64,000 nt of DNA from Heterocephalus glaber (GCF_000247695.1 NW_004624795.1:4761546-4825545); one strand, 5' to 3'; positions 41,971 through 53,681 are shown, counted from the first letter of the stretch. Notes: generated by a model not told the origin, from the letters alone. A program made the numbers and translations.

Positions 41971-43160
41971 AATCTTTTTTTTCTTTTGTAAAGCAATGTC
42001 AAGCTAGCGAGTCTCTTGACACATCCTGAATTCTGAACCGATGTGTTTCCTGAATATTCCCAATAATGTCTGGGCAGCAAAAGGGTTAAGAGGTGGGTGA
42101 GGCAGCACTTCCTGCCTGAAGGAGAACCCAGTCCAGCAACCTTGGAAGCCTTTCCTGAGAACCTGCCTGGGTCTGGCTTCCAGCAGCTAGGTTCATCCGC
42201 CTCCCCCTCGGGCTTCTTTAACTGAATTAGCCGTATTAAGTGCCTCCGTAGCCCAGGGAATGAATGTCGTCCATCAGCGCAGGGGAAGGCCTGTTCTTGG
42301 GGTGTAATTCTGCCGGAGGAGGAATGGACTCCCCGGCACACATGGGCCTAAACTGCGGAGTAACAGAGCCCTAAATCTCCAGCTGCAGATTTACAGCCTC
42401 CATTCGCCTTCTTTACTGCAAATACAATCCGGCAGTAATGGTCTAACACGGCGGCACCATCACCAACCGGCTGATGGTGCGCATAAAAGCAATGTCAACC
42501 AAAAACTATGAGTTTATAAAAGGGAACAAACCCTCAACAGTGACAAGAACATGAAACCCATTAACAATTTAAACACTCTCCATTTTTTATTTCCCACCTT
42601 AAAGCTATTATTGCTGATAGAAAGCTCCTCGGTGGAGTTAACCCCTGCATGGAGGGGTCAGGAGGCCCAGCTGAGCTCCCCAGACTCCAGGCGGTATGGG
42701 CTGGGCCATCCGGCTGTGTGGCTTGGGGCTCTGTTCATGGGGACACCACCTGCTAAACTGCAGCTCCCAAGGTCTCAGGGAACTATGAACACCATAGGCC
42801 ACCCCTCAGCAGGCCTATAAACAAGTCTCAGGGAGCACACGGAAGAAATATGGCTGGGACTGGCTGGACGGGCTACTGAACACGCCAACACTTGGGCCTG
42901 TACCCAAGAAGGACAGCAGGATACGTTTTAGATCAACTTCTGAAAAAAAATCAAGAAGCAGCTCTGGCATGATGATATTCAGTGTGTATACTGTTACGTC
43001 ATCAGATTATTTCCTTTCTGTGAATGGACCCTACCTGGGCTGGAATATAAAATGTAACTGGTTTCAGGCTGTTTCCTTCCGGTCTTTAGGTAATCAGCTA
43101 CAAGGAGTATAACTAATTTGCCTAACTTAACTATAGGACTCTCCTATTAAAACATAATAT
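41971..43160. other. Repeat-free block (1.2 kb), candidate conserved element
   Basis: 42340-42550 keeps CpG in otherwise AT-rich DNA and holds the hairpin described separately. No supported exon. Confidence 0.5.
42454..42480. other. Perfect 9-base inverted repeat
   Basis: GCACCATCA (42454-42462) and TGATGGTGC (42472-42480) with a 9-base loop CCAACCGGC. Confidence 0.85.
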
Positions 43161-43162
43161 TA

Positions 43163-43243
43163 CTGGGCTGGGGATTTACCTTCTGCCACCTGCCTTGAAA
43201 GCACAAGGTCCCGAGTTCGATCCCTGGTACCCCAAAAAAAAAT
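43163..43243 (+). repeat. ID-like SINE with short deletion
   Basis: GGGCTGGGGATTTACC lacks GCTCAGTGG of the A box, so it is unlikely to be transcribed; B box GAGTTCGATCCC intact. Confidence 0.93.
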
Positions 43244-44802
43244 TACAATGAAATAATATTTCTTTTCTGAAGAAAAATGCTAGAGCAGGCATGCCATCTT
43301 CTCCCTCCTCCTCTTTCCCCTCAAGAAAAGACTAAGATCAGAGCTTAAGGAGATGGATAAGCCCATTATTGGGTGATTTAGCCTAAAATAAAAATTCTCC
43401 CTTCTGCTCTGTGTATTGGACAAACTTATGGAAACAGAGTCACTCTCTTTGTAATTTTGAGCTTTTTTGTGTATGTGGCCTGGGAAACTGTTCATCTTGT
43501 AGAAATAAGATCTTTGCATTAAAAAGAGAAAGAAATTCCATTTTTGCAAAGAGAGGGGAAAGGTCACCGAGAACATGGTCACATCTATCTGCACAGAGAA
43601 TGGTGCTGAATGAAGTTCAAGTCCTTGATTTTACATATATGGTGCTGATTAGTTGAGCAATTTAATATAAAATATAATGGACCTGGGAGAAGCATAGATT
43701 AAAACTGAGGAATAAATACTTTTTTGCAGAAAAGCGAATACCATCAATATATGTAAAACCCAGGTTTCAGTGATGTATGAGCTATGGTGTTGGAAGAACA
43801 TTTCTGTACTGTTGGCAATTTTACAAAGCCAAACCTCACCAAGGCCTAGCAACCTATCTGAAGACTGCACCTGGGCTGGTATTAGAAAGGGCTCTTTTTG
43901 TCCTGCCTCTGCTACAGGTGTGTAGATTTTGAGCTCCACAGATATTGCACCTGTTGGCTTAAAGTGTTGGTTTAAGAGAAAAAGAGAAAAGAAATTGAGG
44001 AGAAGGAAGGAAAAAAGTTAAAAGACAATAAAAAAGAAAAACTGGCCAAAGAAGTTACTCCCCCCGGCACCGCAGTGGGAATCGAGCTGCCATTGGTGTG
44101 GTTCCAGCAGCCCTGACAGTGGTTCGCCAGGAGCCACTATGGTGGTGCCTTGGCGGGGCCCACCCTTCAGGAAGTGGCAGGAAGCACGGTGGCTTTCCTG
44201 GCCCCACCGGGCCTCTCTCTGATTTGAGGGCTTGAGTCGTGAGTGTTAATATACAGCTCCATCTCGCATTCCAGTAACAAACTCCTTCCTTCCTCCCTGG
44301 CCCTAAACAAAGGGGACAGCAGAGGTTTGGGTGGGAACATCTTGAAATGAGATATCGGCCCCCAAATGGAAGGAAGTCACAGGGGAGATTGACGCCATAA
44401 AGGGAGCTCCGTGCCATTGAAACACCAGCAGATGGGGACGTAAACACTTCCGCAGGGCCTGGAACACCACCCAGTCAGCTGCATCTTTATCTTCCTGTCA
44501 GGTCGTAAATACCTCTCCTCTCAGGCAGGCCCCACGTGCAGCTGGGCCTTGCCAGGCAAGTTTACTTCCTGTGAAGGGTTTGCTTCAGCAAATGGAAGTC
44601 GGTGGTGGAGGGGGGGGGGTGCACTCTGGGATAAAGGGAAACTACCAACAGCACACAGGTGTGTAGTTGAGGGAAGGAGGGTGGGACCCTCCAAGAAGGG
44701 ATTTGGCCAGGCCAAACTGCTCAGCAAAAAGCAAGATCTACTTAGAAGAAGAGGCCTTCAAGAAGAGAAAGATGGGGCAAGGAATTAGTTAAAAATTACA
44801 CT
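43244..44802. other. Repeat-free block (1.6 kb)
   Basis: No SINE or LINE seen. A G10 run lies at 44610-44619. A purine-rich stretch spans 43970-44045. No exon supported. Confidence 0.5.
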
Positions 44803-44968
44803 TAGCCGGGTGTGGTGGTGCACACCGGTGAGCCCAGCACTGGAGAGGCTGAGGCAGGAGGATCACCACAAGTTTGAGGCCAGCCTGGGCTACACAGTGA
44901 GTTCCAAGCCTGAAATACATAGTGAGACTCTGTCTCAAAAAAACCAAACAGACCAAAAAAATAAAAAT
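44803..44968 (+). repeat. B1-like SINE with second unit
   Basis: GCCGGGTGTGGTGGTGCAC start; GTTCCAAGCCTGAAATACATAG is the shortened second unit. Confidence 0.94.
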
Positions 44969-45540
44969 TAAGCTTATAAAAGTGAACAAAATAAAAGAGC
45001 TGAAAAGTGTTGTGGGCTTTTTGCTCTCTTATAACCTCCAAAATGCTGTGTGTGTTTTTCCCATTTGTCTGTGCGTTTGGGTCCAGGCTCCTCCTCACAG
45101 AAAACAGGAACATGAGACTTCCGGGAGCCATGACTTGAAAGGATGTCCTTGCTGGGTGGGAGAAAGAGCGCACCTTCCACTTCCAGAATTCGGGCACATG
45201 AAGGGGAGGCGGGGCTGCCTCTGCTTCCTTCCAGAGGACTGAGCCCTCAGCTGCTAAGCAACTTCCTGAGCCCCTGCTGGCAGCTCCTAAGTCACAGTCT
45301 AAAGTGGCAGGAACTGGGGGACACTGGGGGTTTTCCTCCTCACCGTGGCGGGAGCAGGCGGCCTCTCGAGTTTCTGGGATCTACACACTTTTCAAAAGTG
45401 GTGTGTCTTTGTGAAACAGAACCGACAATCTGAGGTTTTTCTAGTTCCTAGCTACAGCAATTGTTTTTGTGAGTCCATGTTTGTAGTACATCATGTTTGC
45501 ATTCCTTGTGTAGAGTTGGTGCTTGGACAGAACACATCTT
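44969..45540. other. Unique intron, nothing recognised
   Basis: No repeat or supported frame. Confidence 0.5.
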
Positions 45541-45797
45541 AATTTCTTTTTCATCCCCTCTCTGTCCTCTCCCTGCTGCCATTGCTTAATCCCCTCTTCT
45601 CTGAGAAAGATCTAGCTCCCTACTTCCTGTTATCTATTTTTAAAATTTTGTTCTTTATTTACAGTTTGGGTTTCTCATACATGAGAAACTAGGTGATATT
45701 TAAGCTTGTGTGTTTGATTTATTTCATTTAACCTTTCATTTAATATTATGGTTTCAAGGTGCATCCATTTTCCTACAAATCACTCAAATTTATCTTT

Positions 45798-45952
45798 TTT
45801 GTTTTTTCTTTTTTGAGACAGGGTCTTGGTGTGTAGTCCAGGTTGACCTTGAACTCATTATGTAGCCTAAGCTGGCCTTGAACTTGCAGTGATCCTCCTG
45901 CCTCAGCCTTCTGAGTGCTGATTACAAGTATGCATCACCATACCTGGCTTCA
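45798..45952 (-). repeat. B1-like SINE with extra internal duplication, nested in L1
   Basis: GTAGTCCAGGTTGACCTTG then GTAGCCTAAGCTGGCCTTG; splits the L1 fragment. Confidence 0.94.
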
Positions 45953-45968
45953 AGCATATCTTTATTTC

Positions 45969-46055
45969 TTTTTTTTTTTTCAGTACTGGTGATGGAACTC
46001 AGGACCTTTCACTTGCCAGGCAGGCGCGGTGCCACTGTGCTAAATCCCCAGCCCA
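45969..46055 (-). repeat. ID-like SINE, nested in L1
   Basis: T10, CAGTACTGGTGATGGAACTC, ends CTAAATCCCCAGCCC. Confidence 0.93.
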
Positions 46056-46383
46056 ACCATATCCTTCTTTATGGCATAGTAATACTCCACTGTGTATAAA
46101 ACCACATTATCTTTATCCATTCAGCTGTTCCTGGATATACAGGCTGCTTTAAGATTTAGCTATTATGAATTATGCTGCTATAAACATGAGTATGCTTGTG
46201 CCTCTATAATACGATACCTTTTTCTCTTTCAATCTGAGTTTATAAAAGCAGCATTTTTATGAACAACACATGGTGGTACAGCAGTTCAGACTTCTTAGGT
46301 AGTCAGAGTGAGGCAGGCTGCTGTTGATTGTAAGAGGCAAATTCTCTCGCAGGCAGGAGCTGTTAAAAGTGCCCTTATTGTGG

Positions 46384-46475
46384 TTTTTTTTTTTTTTTCT
46401 GGTACTAGGGATCGAACTCGGGACCTTGTGCTTTCAAGGCAGGGGCCAGAACCACTGAGCTAAATCCCTGGCCCT
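46384..46475 (-). repeat. ID-like SINE
   Basis: T14, CTGGTACTAGGGATCGAAC, ends CTAAATCCCTGGCCC. Confidence 0.95.
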
Positions 46476-47457
46476 CAGTAGAACATTTTTTTTCCTGGGT
46501 TCAATCTCCAGTGACACACATATGTGCACACACACACCTTTTTGTATTGAGTAGTTATCAGTTAACATCCGCAAATCCCTTAGAATAGAGCCAGAGCCCT
46601 GCTACATTTTAACTAACATAAGAAGGAAAGGCTTACAGAATTTAGTCACTTGGATGGCATTTAAGTGAAGGATATTGATTATATTCTTAAGCTTCAATCG
46701 AGCTGAATATTAGCCTTCAGAGTGGAGTTCAAAGGTTCCCACAAATTTGGCTGATTTACTTGTGCAGTTCCTTCTCCTGCATCCTCTGCCACTGGGTAGC
46801 CCTTGTCAGCCTCCAATATTGGGCATCCCTGGAGCTCACCCTGTCCTTCCCAACCCACTCCACTCCCACTCCTCCCTTCTCCCTGTCACTCCCTGTCAAT
46901 CCTAGCACAGCAGAAAGTCTCTCAGGACAGCAACAAGGCTTTACTTTACCTGATTGGAAGAGTTGTTTTCAGAGAAGTCCTGCTTGCTTAGGGCCAGGAG
47001 GGACTTGGTAAATGTGGGGTGACTTAATGTGTGATTGAATGTTAACAAAGAGGAAGTGAAACCAGCTTTCCCCTCCCACTGACTGCGTCTCTTACAGCCT
47101 CAGAGTTCTCTCTGGATGGAGCTGTCAGGTCTGAGCAGTGGAAGCAAACATCTCCACGTCTGCAGAGAAGTTAGCAAAGGCCACAATTCCGCATGTGTGC
47201 CAAAGCACTTACTTTACAGAAGTTCCCGAGGGCCTACTGCATGTGGTTCGCTACAAGGTATGCACAGGGCATGCTGCACAGGAAGTACAAGATCAAACCC
47301 TTCCGAGGAGTGGCAGTCTACTGGGGAGAACTAGGTAACTACCAGGCCCCATGGATCTGCATGCCTGGTCACAAAGGCAGATGGCCCCTAACGGATCCAG
47401 GGAGGCTGAGGAAGTAGAAGTTATCAGAAGATGGTGCCCATACCAGGTCATCTGTCT
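46476..47457. other. Unique intron, nothing recognised
   Basis: A short ID remnant (GGGTTCAATCTCCAGTGAC, about 46497) and a CA-rich stretch near 46530. Frames of up to 83 codons look random. Confidence 0.5.
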
Positions 47458-47541
47458 TAGTTTTTTTGAGGCAGGGTCTCACTATGTGACAAGCTGGCCT
47501 GGAACTCGCAGCGATCCTCCTGCCTCCACCGTGCCCGGCTA
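47458..47541 (-). repeat. B1-like SINE with internal deletion
   Basis: GAGGCAGGGTCTCACTATG, then the CCTCAGCCTCCC...ACAGG part is lost before CACCGTGCCCGGCT. Confidence 0.9.
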
Positions 47542-47777
47542 CTTACTGGTTTCTTTAGGGTCAATCTCCCCAGCAGAATGTAAAATCCAATAAGGACAGG
47601 AATCCTGCCTGTCTTGCTCTTTCACCATTGGCTTTCAAAAAGAAAATACTGAATCAGTGGATCAGCAATGCTATTTCTATGAAGGCAAAGAGGTCCTCAT
47701 GAATAGAACCTCACAGTGTGGAACTGGTTAGTTGTATTTTTATCTATTTATTCTTCTGAGAAAGGATTTACAAGCAG

Positions 47778-47780
<3 letters not shown>

Positions 47781-47826
<46 letters not shown>
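47781..47826. repeat. (GT)n microsatellite
   Basis: Twenty-three uninterrupted GT units, followed by an old ID+B1 dimer. Confidence 0.98.
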
Positions 47827-47829
<3 letters not shown>

Positions 47830-47833
47830 TGTC

Positions 47834-48016
47834 TATGGTACTAGGGACCAAACCCAGGGCCTTCACACTGAGCTACATCTCCAGCCCTTTTTTATTATTT
47901 GAGACAAGGTCTCACTAAGACATGAAGTTGCCCATGCTGCTCTGGAATTTGAGATCCTCCTGCCTCAGCCTCCCAGAGCGCTGGGATGACAGGCCATGCC
48001 ACCACACCTGGCTTGT
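47834..48016 (-). repeat. Old fused ID+B1 SINE (B1-dID type)
   Basis: GGTACTAGGGACCAAACCC, ACTGAGCTACATCTCCAGCC, then TTATTTGAGACAAGGTCTCAC and the B1 half to CACACCTGGC. Confidence 0.87.
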
Positions 48017-48482
48017 TTTTAAATTTTGGCGCTCCTTCCCCAAGTCATTATTGAATGTTTTCTCTGCACAGGGGACAGCATCAAGAACTGCAGGAGATAA
48101 GAAGTATAGGACAGAAACTGCCACCAAGGAGGCGATGTGATTACAGCGATACAAGACAATTTATATAAGATGCCACATGAACTACAAGAAGGGATAGATC
48201 CTCAATCAGAGAAGGGACAATCTCCCTTAGATTGGTGCAATCAGGAAGGGCTACCTGGAGCGGGGTGGTGGTAGTGTTCTGAGATGAAACTGAGCTTCCA
48301 CCAATGCAAGGGCTCAATAAGGGTCCTTGTCCAAAAAATTACATAACTGAAAAATGCCTCAACAATCCCTTAGAAAAGAAAATGTACATAATACAAATGC
48401 TTTAGAGACTTCTAATAGATAGCTTGACAAAGCAAAATAGTGCTTTAGACTCCTGAGCTGATCCCCAAAGCAGGTATTTGTT

Positions 48483-48635
48483 TATTTTTGTTCTTTTGAG
48501 ACAGGGTCTTGCTATGTACTCCAGGCTGGCCTTGAACTCACTGTGTAGCCCAGACTGGCCTTGAACACATGACCATTCTCCTGCCTCGGCCTCCCGAGTG
48601 TGGGATGACAAGCGTGCGCCACCACGCTTGGCTTG
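48483..48635 (-). repeat. B1-like SINE with extra internal duplication
   Basis: GTACTCCAGGCTGGCCTTG then GTAGCCCAGACTGGCCTTG; AAGCAGGT is seen at both flanks. Confidence 0.95.
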
Positions 48636-49350
48636 AAGCAGGTCTTTAATGGCTTTTTATATGTTTAATCGCACTCAGTTGGTCTAGCTCGTTCAGCTTC
48701 AGTCCCGCTAGAATTTAAAAGGCCACGTTTCAAAAGCCTAAAAAAGTGATTTAGAACAGCAATGCCAACTGAACCTTACCCACAGCTAAACTCACACTTG
48801 AATGGTATTGAAAAAATCATACCTCCCATAAAATATACGGGTGAAACAAAAATATTAAAACTTTATCATTCTTTCCTGAGTTTATAACTTTTAAAAAATA
48901 GAATTTGGGTAAAATTTCAAATCACAATTTGAATTTGACTTAAAATTATGGCTCGGTGATGGCTGTTGACACATATTGCTTATCTGGGAGTGCACAGAGG
49001 CCTCGTAAGCCAGAGAGGAAGGAGGGCAGGACGCCCTAACGGCACGGAAAGGGAGCAATCTACGGAACATGACACAGATTTGTTACCGAGCCGCGCAGAG
49101 GCCGGGGGGGGGGGGGGGCGTCTTCCAGACCGAGGCTGGCGCGCGTGCGCGGTACCTCAGCATCCTGTCCCTTGCTGGTCGCCCCTCGGATGCTACCCAG
49201 GGACCCTCTCCTGTCTCCTCCATTTCATTCCCTAATATTTGTATCTGGTTCCATTTACTACCAATTTATTTTGTATCTTTAAATAACCTATCATGATCTG
49301 AGAGATGATTTTTTTTTCTGCCCTAGATAAATTTTTGTTTGCTTTTAAAA
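48636..49350. other. Unique block with a CpG-rich centre
   Basis: AT-rich to 48960, CpG-rich 49000-49210, then AT-rich. Confidence 0.5.
49000..49210. promoter_or_regulatory. CpG-rich segment with G15 run
   Basis: CpG clusters such as GAGCCGCGCAG and GGCGCGCGTGCGCGG surround a run of 15 G at 49104-49118. Could be a small promoter; no transcript recognised. Confidence 0.4.
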
Positions 49351-49351
49351 G

Positions 49352-49462
49352 TTTTTATTTTATTTTTTGAGACAGGGTCTTGCTATGTAGCCCAGGCTGG
49401 CTTCGAACTTTCAATCCTCCTGCCTCAGCCTCCCAAGTGCTGGGATGACAGGATGATAGGTT
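49352..49462 (-). repeat. B1-like SINE, last in the dense zone
   Basis: TTTTTTGAGACAGGGTCTTG, core intact, 5' end replaced after GGGATGACAGG. Confidence 0.93.
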
Positions 49463-51044
49463 TTTGAACTGCCCTAACTAACGGAACGGTATTAGTCTAA
49501 ATATGCAATTATCTTCTTTTTCTAAAAAAATAGCTTTTGGTATTGTTGACTTAAAATCATTATTCTTCATTTTTGTAACCATCACTGTTAGGAGACTCCA
49601 CCTATCAGGAATTTCTGAAGGTTCCACACCTGCAGACAAATCAGGGATTGAAAGGTGGAATAAGAAATGTCATCGTAAAGCAGGCGAAGTCCTGGGGGAG
49701 AGGGCCTGGGAGACAAGTGACTCCATACAAACGGAAGGTGCCCAAATGGTAATAAAACCAAAATGGGAAACCGTGAAAATAAAATAACTGTGCATTAAAA
49801 ATATATTTGGACCAGCTCCTCTGTGGTCGTGTTTTGTAATAGTAACTGTTTCAACTTGCTTCAAACGAGAGCCCTGAGCTCTCCAAATCCTTTAATTCGG
49901 CTAAACACCCGCTACCCTGAAAGAACCCTGTGCATCCCATAAAACATTATTTATCTGCGTGCGTTAACGGCACGATACTGTAATTTCCAGAATAAATGCT
50001 GGGTGTAAATTGTTGTTTATGTTGGATCCTGACTGTCTTTACGAGAAACAAAGTGAAAACGGAATCTTCACAGCTTTATTTCTTCCGTTCAAGTCTTTTC
50101 GGTAGCAGGAAACATTGCTGAGTGTTGTGTCTTAATGAACACTTATAAAGACTGTTGGTTAAGACCAAGTATGCAGAATCACCTTCAAATGTAAACCCTC
50201 TTGGCGTCTGCATCCTCTTCATTTAAATCAAGCTAAATTAAAGTGAAAGTAGCACCACTCACACTGTTACAGTTAAGGGTCTCTCAGTATTTTTATGCAG
50301 AGCCTTGTGGCGACAAGCTTATAACTTGAAAGGAACAAGAAAAAATTTCAACCAACCGATCCCCTTTAATACAGAACAGCTCAGTCTAGAAATGGATTGT
50401 TTTTATTTATCTTTAATGACTTTTAAGAGTCTATCTCGGGGCAAGAGATATAGACATCCTAGTGATTTAATACATTTGGTTGGGATTTTCTTGGTTTTCC
50501 AGAATAATAGCTTTCAAAGGCATTTCAGCTATAAAATTGATTAAAACAGCAAATTCTCTATCTGGTTGGATTTTCTAAAGGATATTAAGCATTAGAAATT
50601 TCAACTCCCCACCTCCTGCCATGCACACAAAACACACAACAAAAAATAATTCCTTTTTCTTGCAGATGGAAATTCAAGGCCTAGGGAAGTGATGAGGATT
50701 TCAGAGTCAAAGGTGGGGAAGATTATACAGAATTGTGAAATTCTTTGTTTCTTTCTATGGACCCCCAGTCATTTTTAATTTTGAAATACCATTGCTAAAC
50801 TCTAAATGAGAGCAGACTGTCTTTGAATGAGTGCATAAAGCATACATTTAACATTTCTTCTGGAAAAATAAACGCATGGATTTGAAGCCTAAGAATTTAC
50901 AGTGGCAGCTGCTGTTACCTGATAAAATTGTGATGATTCTTCCTGAGCGATTTTGACTTATCAGGTCAGTGACCAACAAACTATAAAATAGGTTCTAACA
51001 GCCCCCAAAGGGTTGGAAGAGACTCTTGAGTAAATAATATATGG
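49463..51044. other. Repeat-poor block (1.6 kb), candidate conserved element
   Basis: 49790-50110 keeps CpG within AT-rich DNA (for example GCGTGCGTTAACGGCACG at 49958-49975). No exon supported. Confidence 0.5.
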
Positions 51045-51055
51045 GAGAGAGAGAC

Positions 51056-51114
<59 letters not shown>
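51045..51114. repeat. (GA)n microsatellite
   Basis: About 70 bases of GA units with two early CAGA interruptions. Confidence 0.97.
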
Positions 51115-51116
<2 letters not shown>

Positions 51117-51514
51117 ATGTGAGCCCTGGTTTGTTTAGTTGTTATAGATCAGGACGGGAGGGTCCATGATTTTAATTCTGTTTTTTTTTTTTCTTCATTC
51201 AGCACCAGTTCTTGAGAGCAAATGTCAGCTAAGAAGACAGTTCTGCTTCTGGCAAGAAAGAGGCCCTGTAATAGCCCTGAACTAGTCGCTACTTTGACCG
51301 TATTTACAGGTGCATCCGGGAAGGCAGCCAATGACTTTCAGAGACATCTAGCAACACAGAGAAGGGATATCAGGACAGCACATCACCATGTTAGCATCTC
51401 GCTCTACTTAAGACCATAATGGATAGGGTACCCTCGCTTGTTAAGTCATTTGACATCAAGACCAAGTTCCCAGCACTCGAATAGGTTCATATTGGATTTA
51501 AAAGAACTTGAGGA

Positions 51515-51600
51515 GGGCTGGGGATTTAGCTCAGTGGTGCTGCTGCCTGCCTTGCAAGCGCAAGGTCCTGAGTTCAATCCCTGGTACCAAAAAAAAAGGA
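51515..51600 (+). repeat. ID-like SINE, close to consensus
   Basis: GGGCTGGGGATTTAGCTCAG, both promoter boxes complete, GGTACC end and A9 tail. ACTTGAGGA flanks both sides. Confidence 0.96.
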
Positions 51601-53680
51601 CTTGAGGAAACATGAGCAAGAGTTAGATAATCCATGATAAAAATGGCCACAGCTCTATGACTCTGGGTGTGTGTGCGTGCACTGAGTGTATAATGTGGAT
51701 CCAGCTGCTTGAAACAACAGCCAAGGTGAAGGAGGAACTGATCTCTACATTGTGCTTAAGTCATTTTCCTAATTGCATCAGCTTCCCGAGAGGTCCCTGT
51801 TTTATTGCTGGAGTGGATTCTGTAGGCCTCTTGGGTTTCATGGCAAAGTAAGAGTTGTATCTGCTTTAAGATCTTGAACACTGGATACAAATTGCTGCTT
51901 AGGGTTTAAGACTACAGGTCAAGTGCATCCCCTGGGTCCTCCTTGGGAACTATCACTGTGGTCCTCTGGTCACTCCTCAAGTATAGAATAGCAACCGGAA
52001 GTAAGTGAGGTAGATTTCAGATGGCAACATCCTGTCTCTTGCAGAAGGGACCGGACCTTTCTCTGTCTGGAGATTTGTGAGATCAGAGTAGAAAGAAAGA
52101 GGCCTGTGGCTGAGGTAGGGATGAAATTGGTCTTTGTAATTCTCTTGACCCCTCATAAGGCTGAGTCTTGAAACTTTGACTGGAGTATTTTTTTCTGGGT
52201 CAGAACTTGGGTCTTGAAGTTGTGGCAGGGCCAATAATGAAATGGCAAGGGAGGAGGGGGAGTTAGGAGAGAGAAAATAAGAATGGAGATGATCTTCCGG
52301 AGTGTCAATGCCTGCCAAACAACCACACTCCTCTCGACTCAAGACAGTGTGGGCGGCTTTATGAGCAATGGCTTCATTTCCCTCTAAAAATCCCACAAGT
52401 GGCATCTCCGGTGGTGATATTCTAGAGCTCACATTATGGCTGCTGTTTTCTCTGAGGAGAACCATGTGAGGTATGGCTTGGATGGCTACCGGAAGTTCTT
52501 CCCTTCCCGGAATAGGTGCCAGACTCCTCTGTCCCCACCTACTCAGGTCCCTGCTGGGTCCTGAAATGAGTCTTTCTCTACCCAACTGTGGAAGGTGTCT
52601 GAGCCTACGCCACCTCATACCTTTCCTGTGTCCCCCTCGACACTTTGGCTGCCACCAAGGGAGCAGAGTTCAAATAAACTTTTGATAAAGTATCATAGCA
52701 AACCCCTCATCAGATGGTAGGAAAGGTCACACAGTAAAAAGAAAAAAATAATAAGAAAATATAACTGGTTTCTTATGAGGAAAATATTATGAGTTCTTCC
52801 CCTTTTTCAGCTTTTATGGAAGGAGATTCTGCCAGTTCCTTCAGAAAAAAATAAGAAAAAGTAGTTTTAAAATGAGATTATGCACCTTCAGGGTGCCATT
52901 AGGAAGTTTTACTGTACCAAGATGACATGAAAGCTCTGGAATTAATATCCCTGTGATGCTTCAAACCTGCAATAGCAATTATTGTACTACGTGTCCCTGG
53001 ATAAATAATAGAGCCATTCAACTAATTAGCTTCAATGATTTCAGCTCCCTGTAAATTCTCTCTCACTCGGCTATAAAAATAACACTAGGAAAACTTTTGG
53101 TAAGAGAAACTTCTTTCAGGAGATGTTTTCTTTTCTTTTCTTTTTTTTTTCTTTCTGCCTTTTAGTTCATAATGTACAAGGTGTAAAGTCCCCTCGAATC
53201 CTAACCACAGAAGTGGGATGGAATATACAAAATTTGTGCGTTATAAATGACCATTTACTGCGGCGGAACATACTGATTAAAATTTCTAATTCTTGCTGTC
53301 CACATAAGATATCAATATTTTGAGAAATCGAAACTAGTTTCCTTATACACCGTCTAAAGAAATCATATCCTCTGTGAATGTCAAGTGCACGCATTATTAC
53401 CATGGTTTTTGATGGAACTGACACATTAGCTTCCTTTTGGTGCACACAGAACACGAACTCATTTTTTTTCTATTGACTGGGGGCCTACTAGGGGCAAGAT
53501 GGAAAGTTTCTTCTGTGGGTTTTCTTGGAAGAAAAGTTGATTTCCTTAAATACAGTATCGGGCCCCCTTAAAGTGACAAAGATTCCCCTATAATTCTGTC
53601 ACCCAGCAATGCCACTACATTCTGTAAATCCAGAGTGATGAATGTGAATTGTACTAACGTAAGGAAAGACAAGAATAACA
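51601..53680. other. Repeat-poor block (2.1 kb) with one long open frame
   Basis: Contains the 213-codon frame below. 53160-53450 is even in composition and holds a RUNX-type AACCACAG at 53203. Confidence 0.5.
51977..52618 (-). other. Unexplained 213-codon open frame, same strand as SKAP1
   Basis: A Met-started frame without stops, the longest in the window. It is rich in Ser, Leu, Pro and Arg, with no signal peptide, membrane segment or domain I recognise. It does not match SKAP1 N-terminal sequence. No clear splice sites or promoter frame it. On the opposite strand an AATAAA at 52675 follows a C/T-rich stretch, which could be the end of an old LTR read on the plus strand. It may equally be chance in GC-mixed DNA. 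Not called a gene. Confidence 0.25.
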
Positions 53681-53681
53681 T

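Larger units (their letters stand above)
45541..46235 (-). mobile_element. L1 LINE 3'-end fragment, carrying two nested SINEs
   Basis: Continues on both sides of the SINEs: AGGTGCATCCATTTTCCTAC before them, CTTCTTTATGGCATAGTAAT and ATCTTTATCCATTCAG after. Motif order equals the L1 piece at 10.5-11.0 kb. Confidence 0.85.

Noticed and set aside
47781..47826. CRISPR-like or other regular spaced repeats
   Set aside because: Only simple microsatellites and dispersed SINEs; nothing with repeat-spacer regularity.
51977..52680. Intact endogenous retrovirus around the 213-codon frame
   Set aside because: No paired LTRs, primer-binding site or pol-type motifs recognised. At most a solitary LTR or gene relic, which I cannot show.
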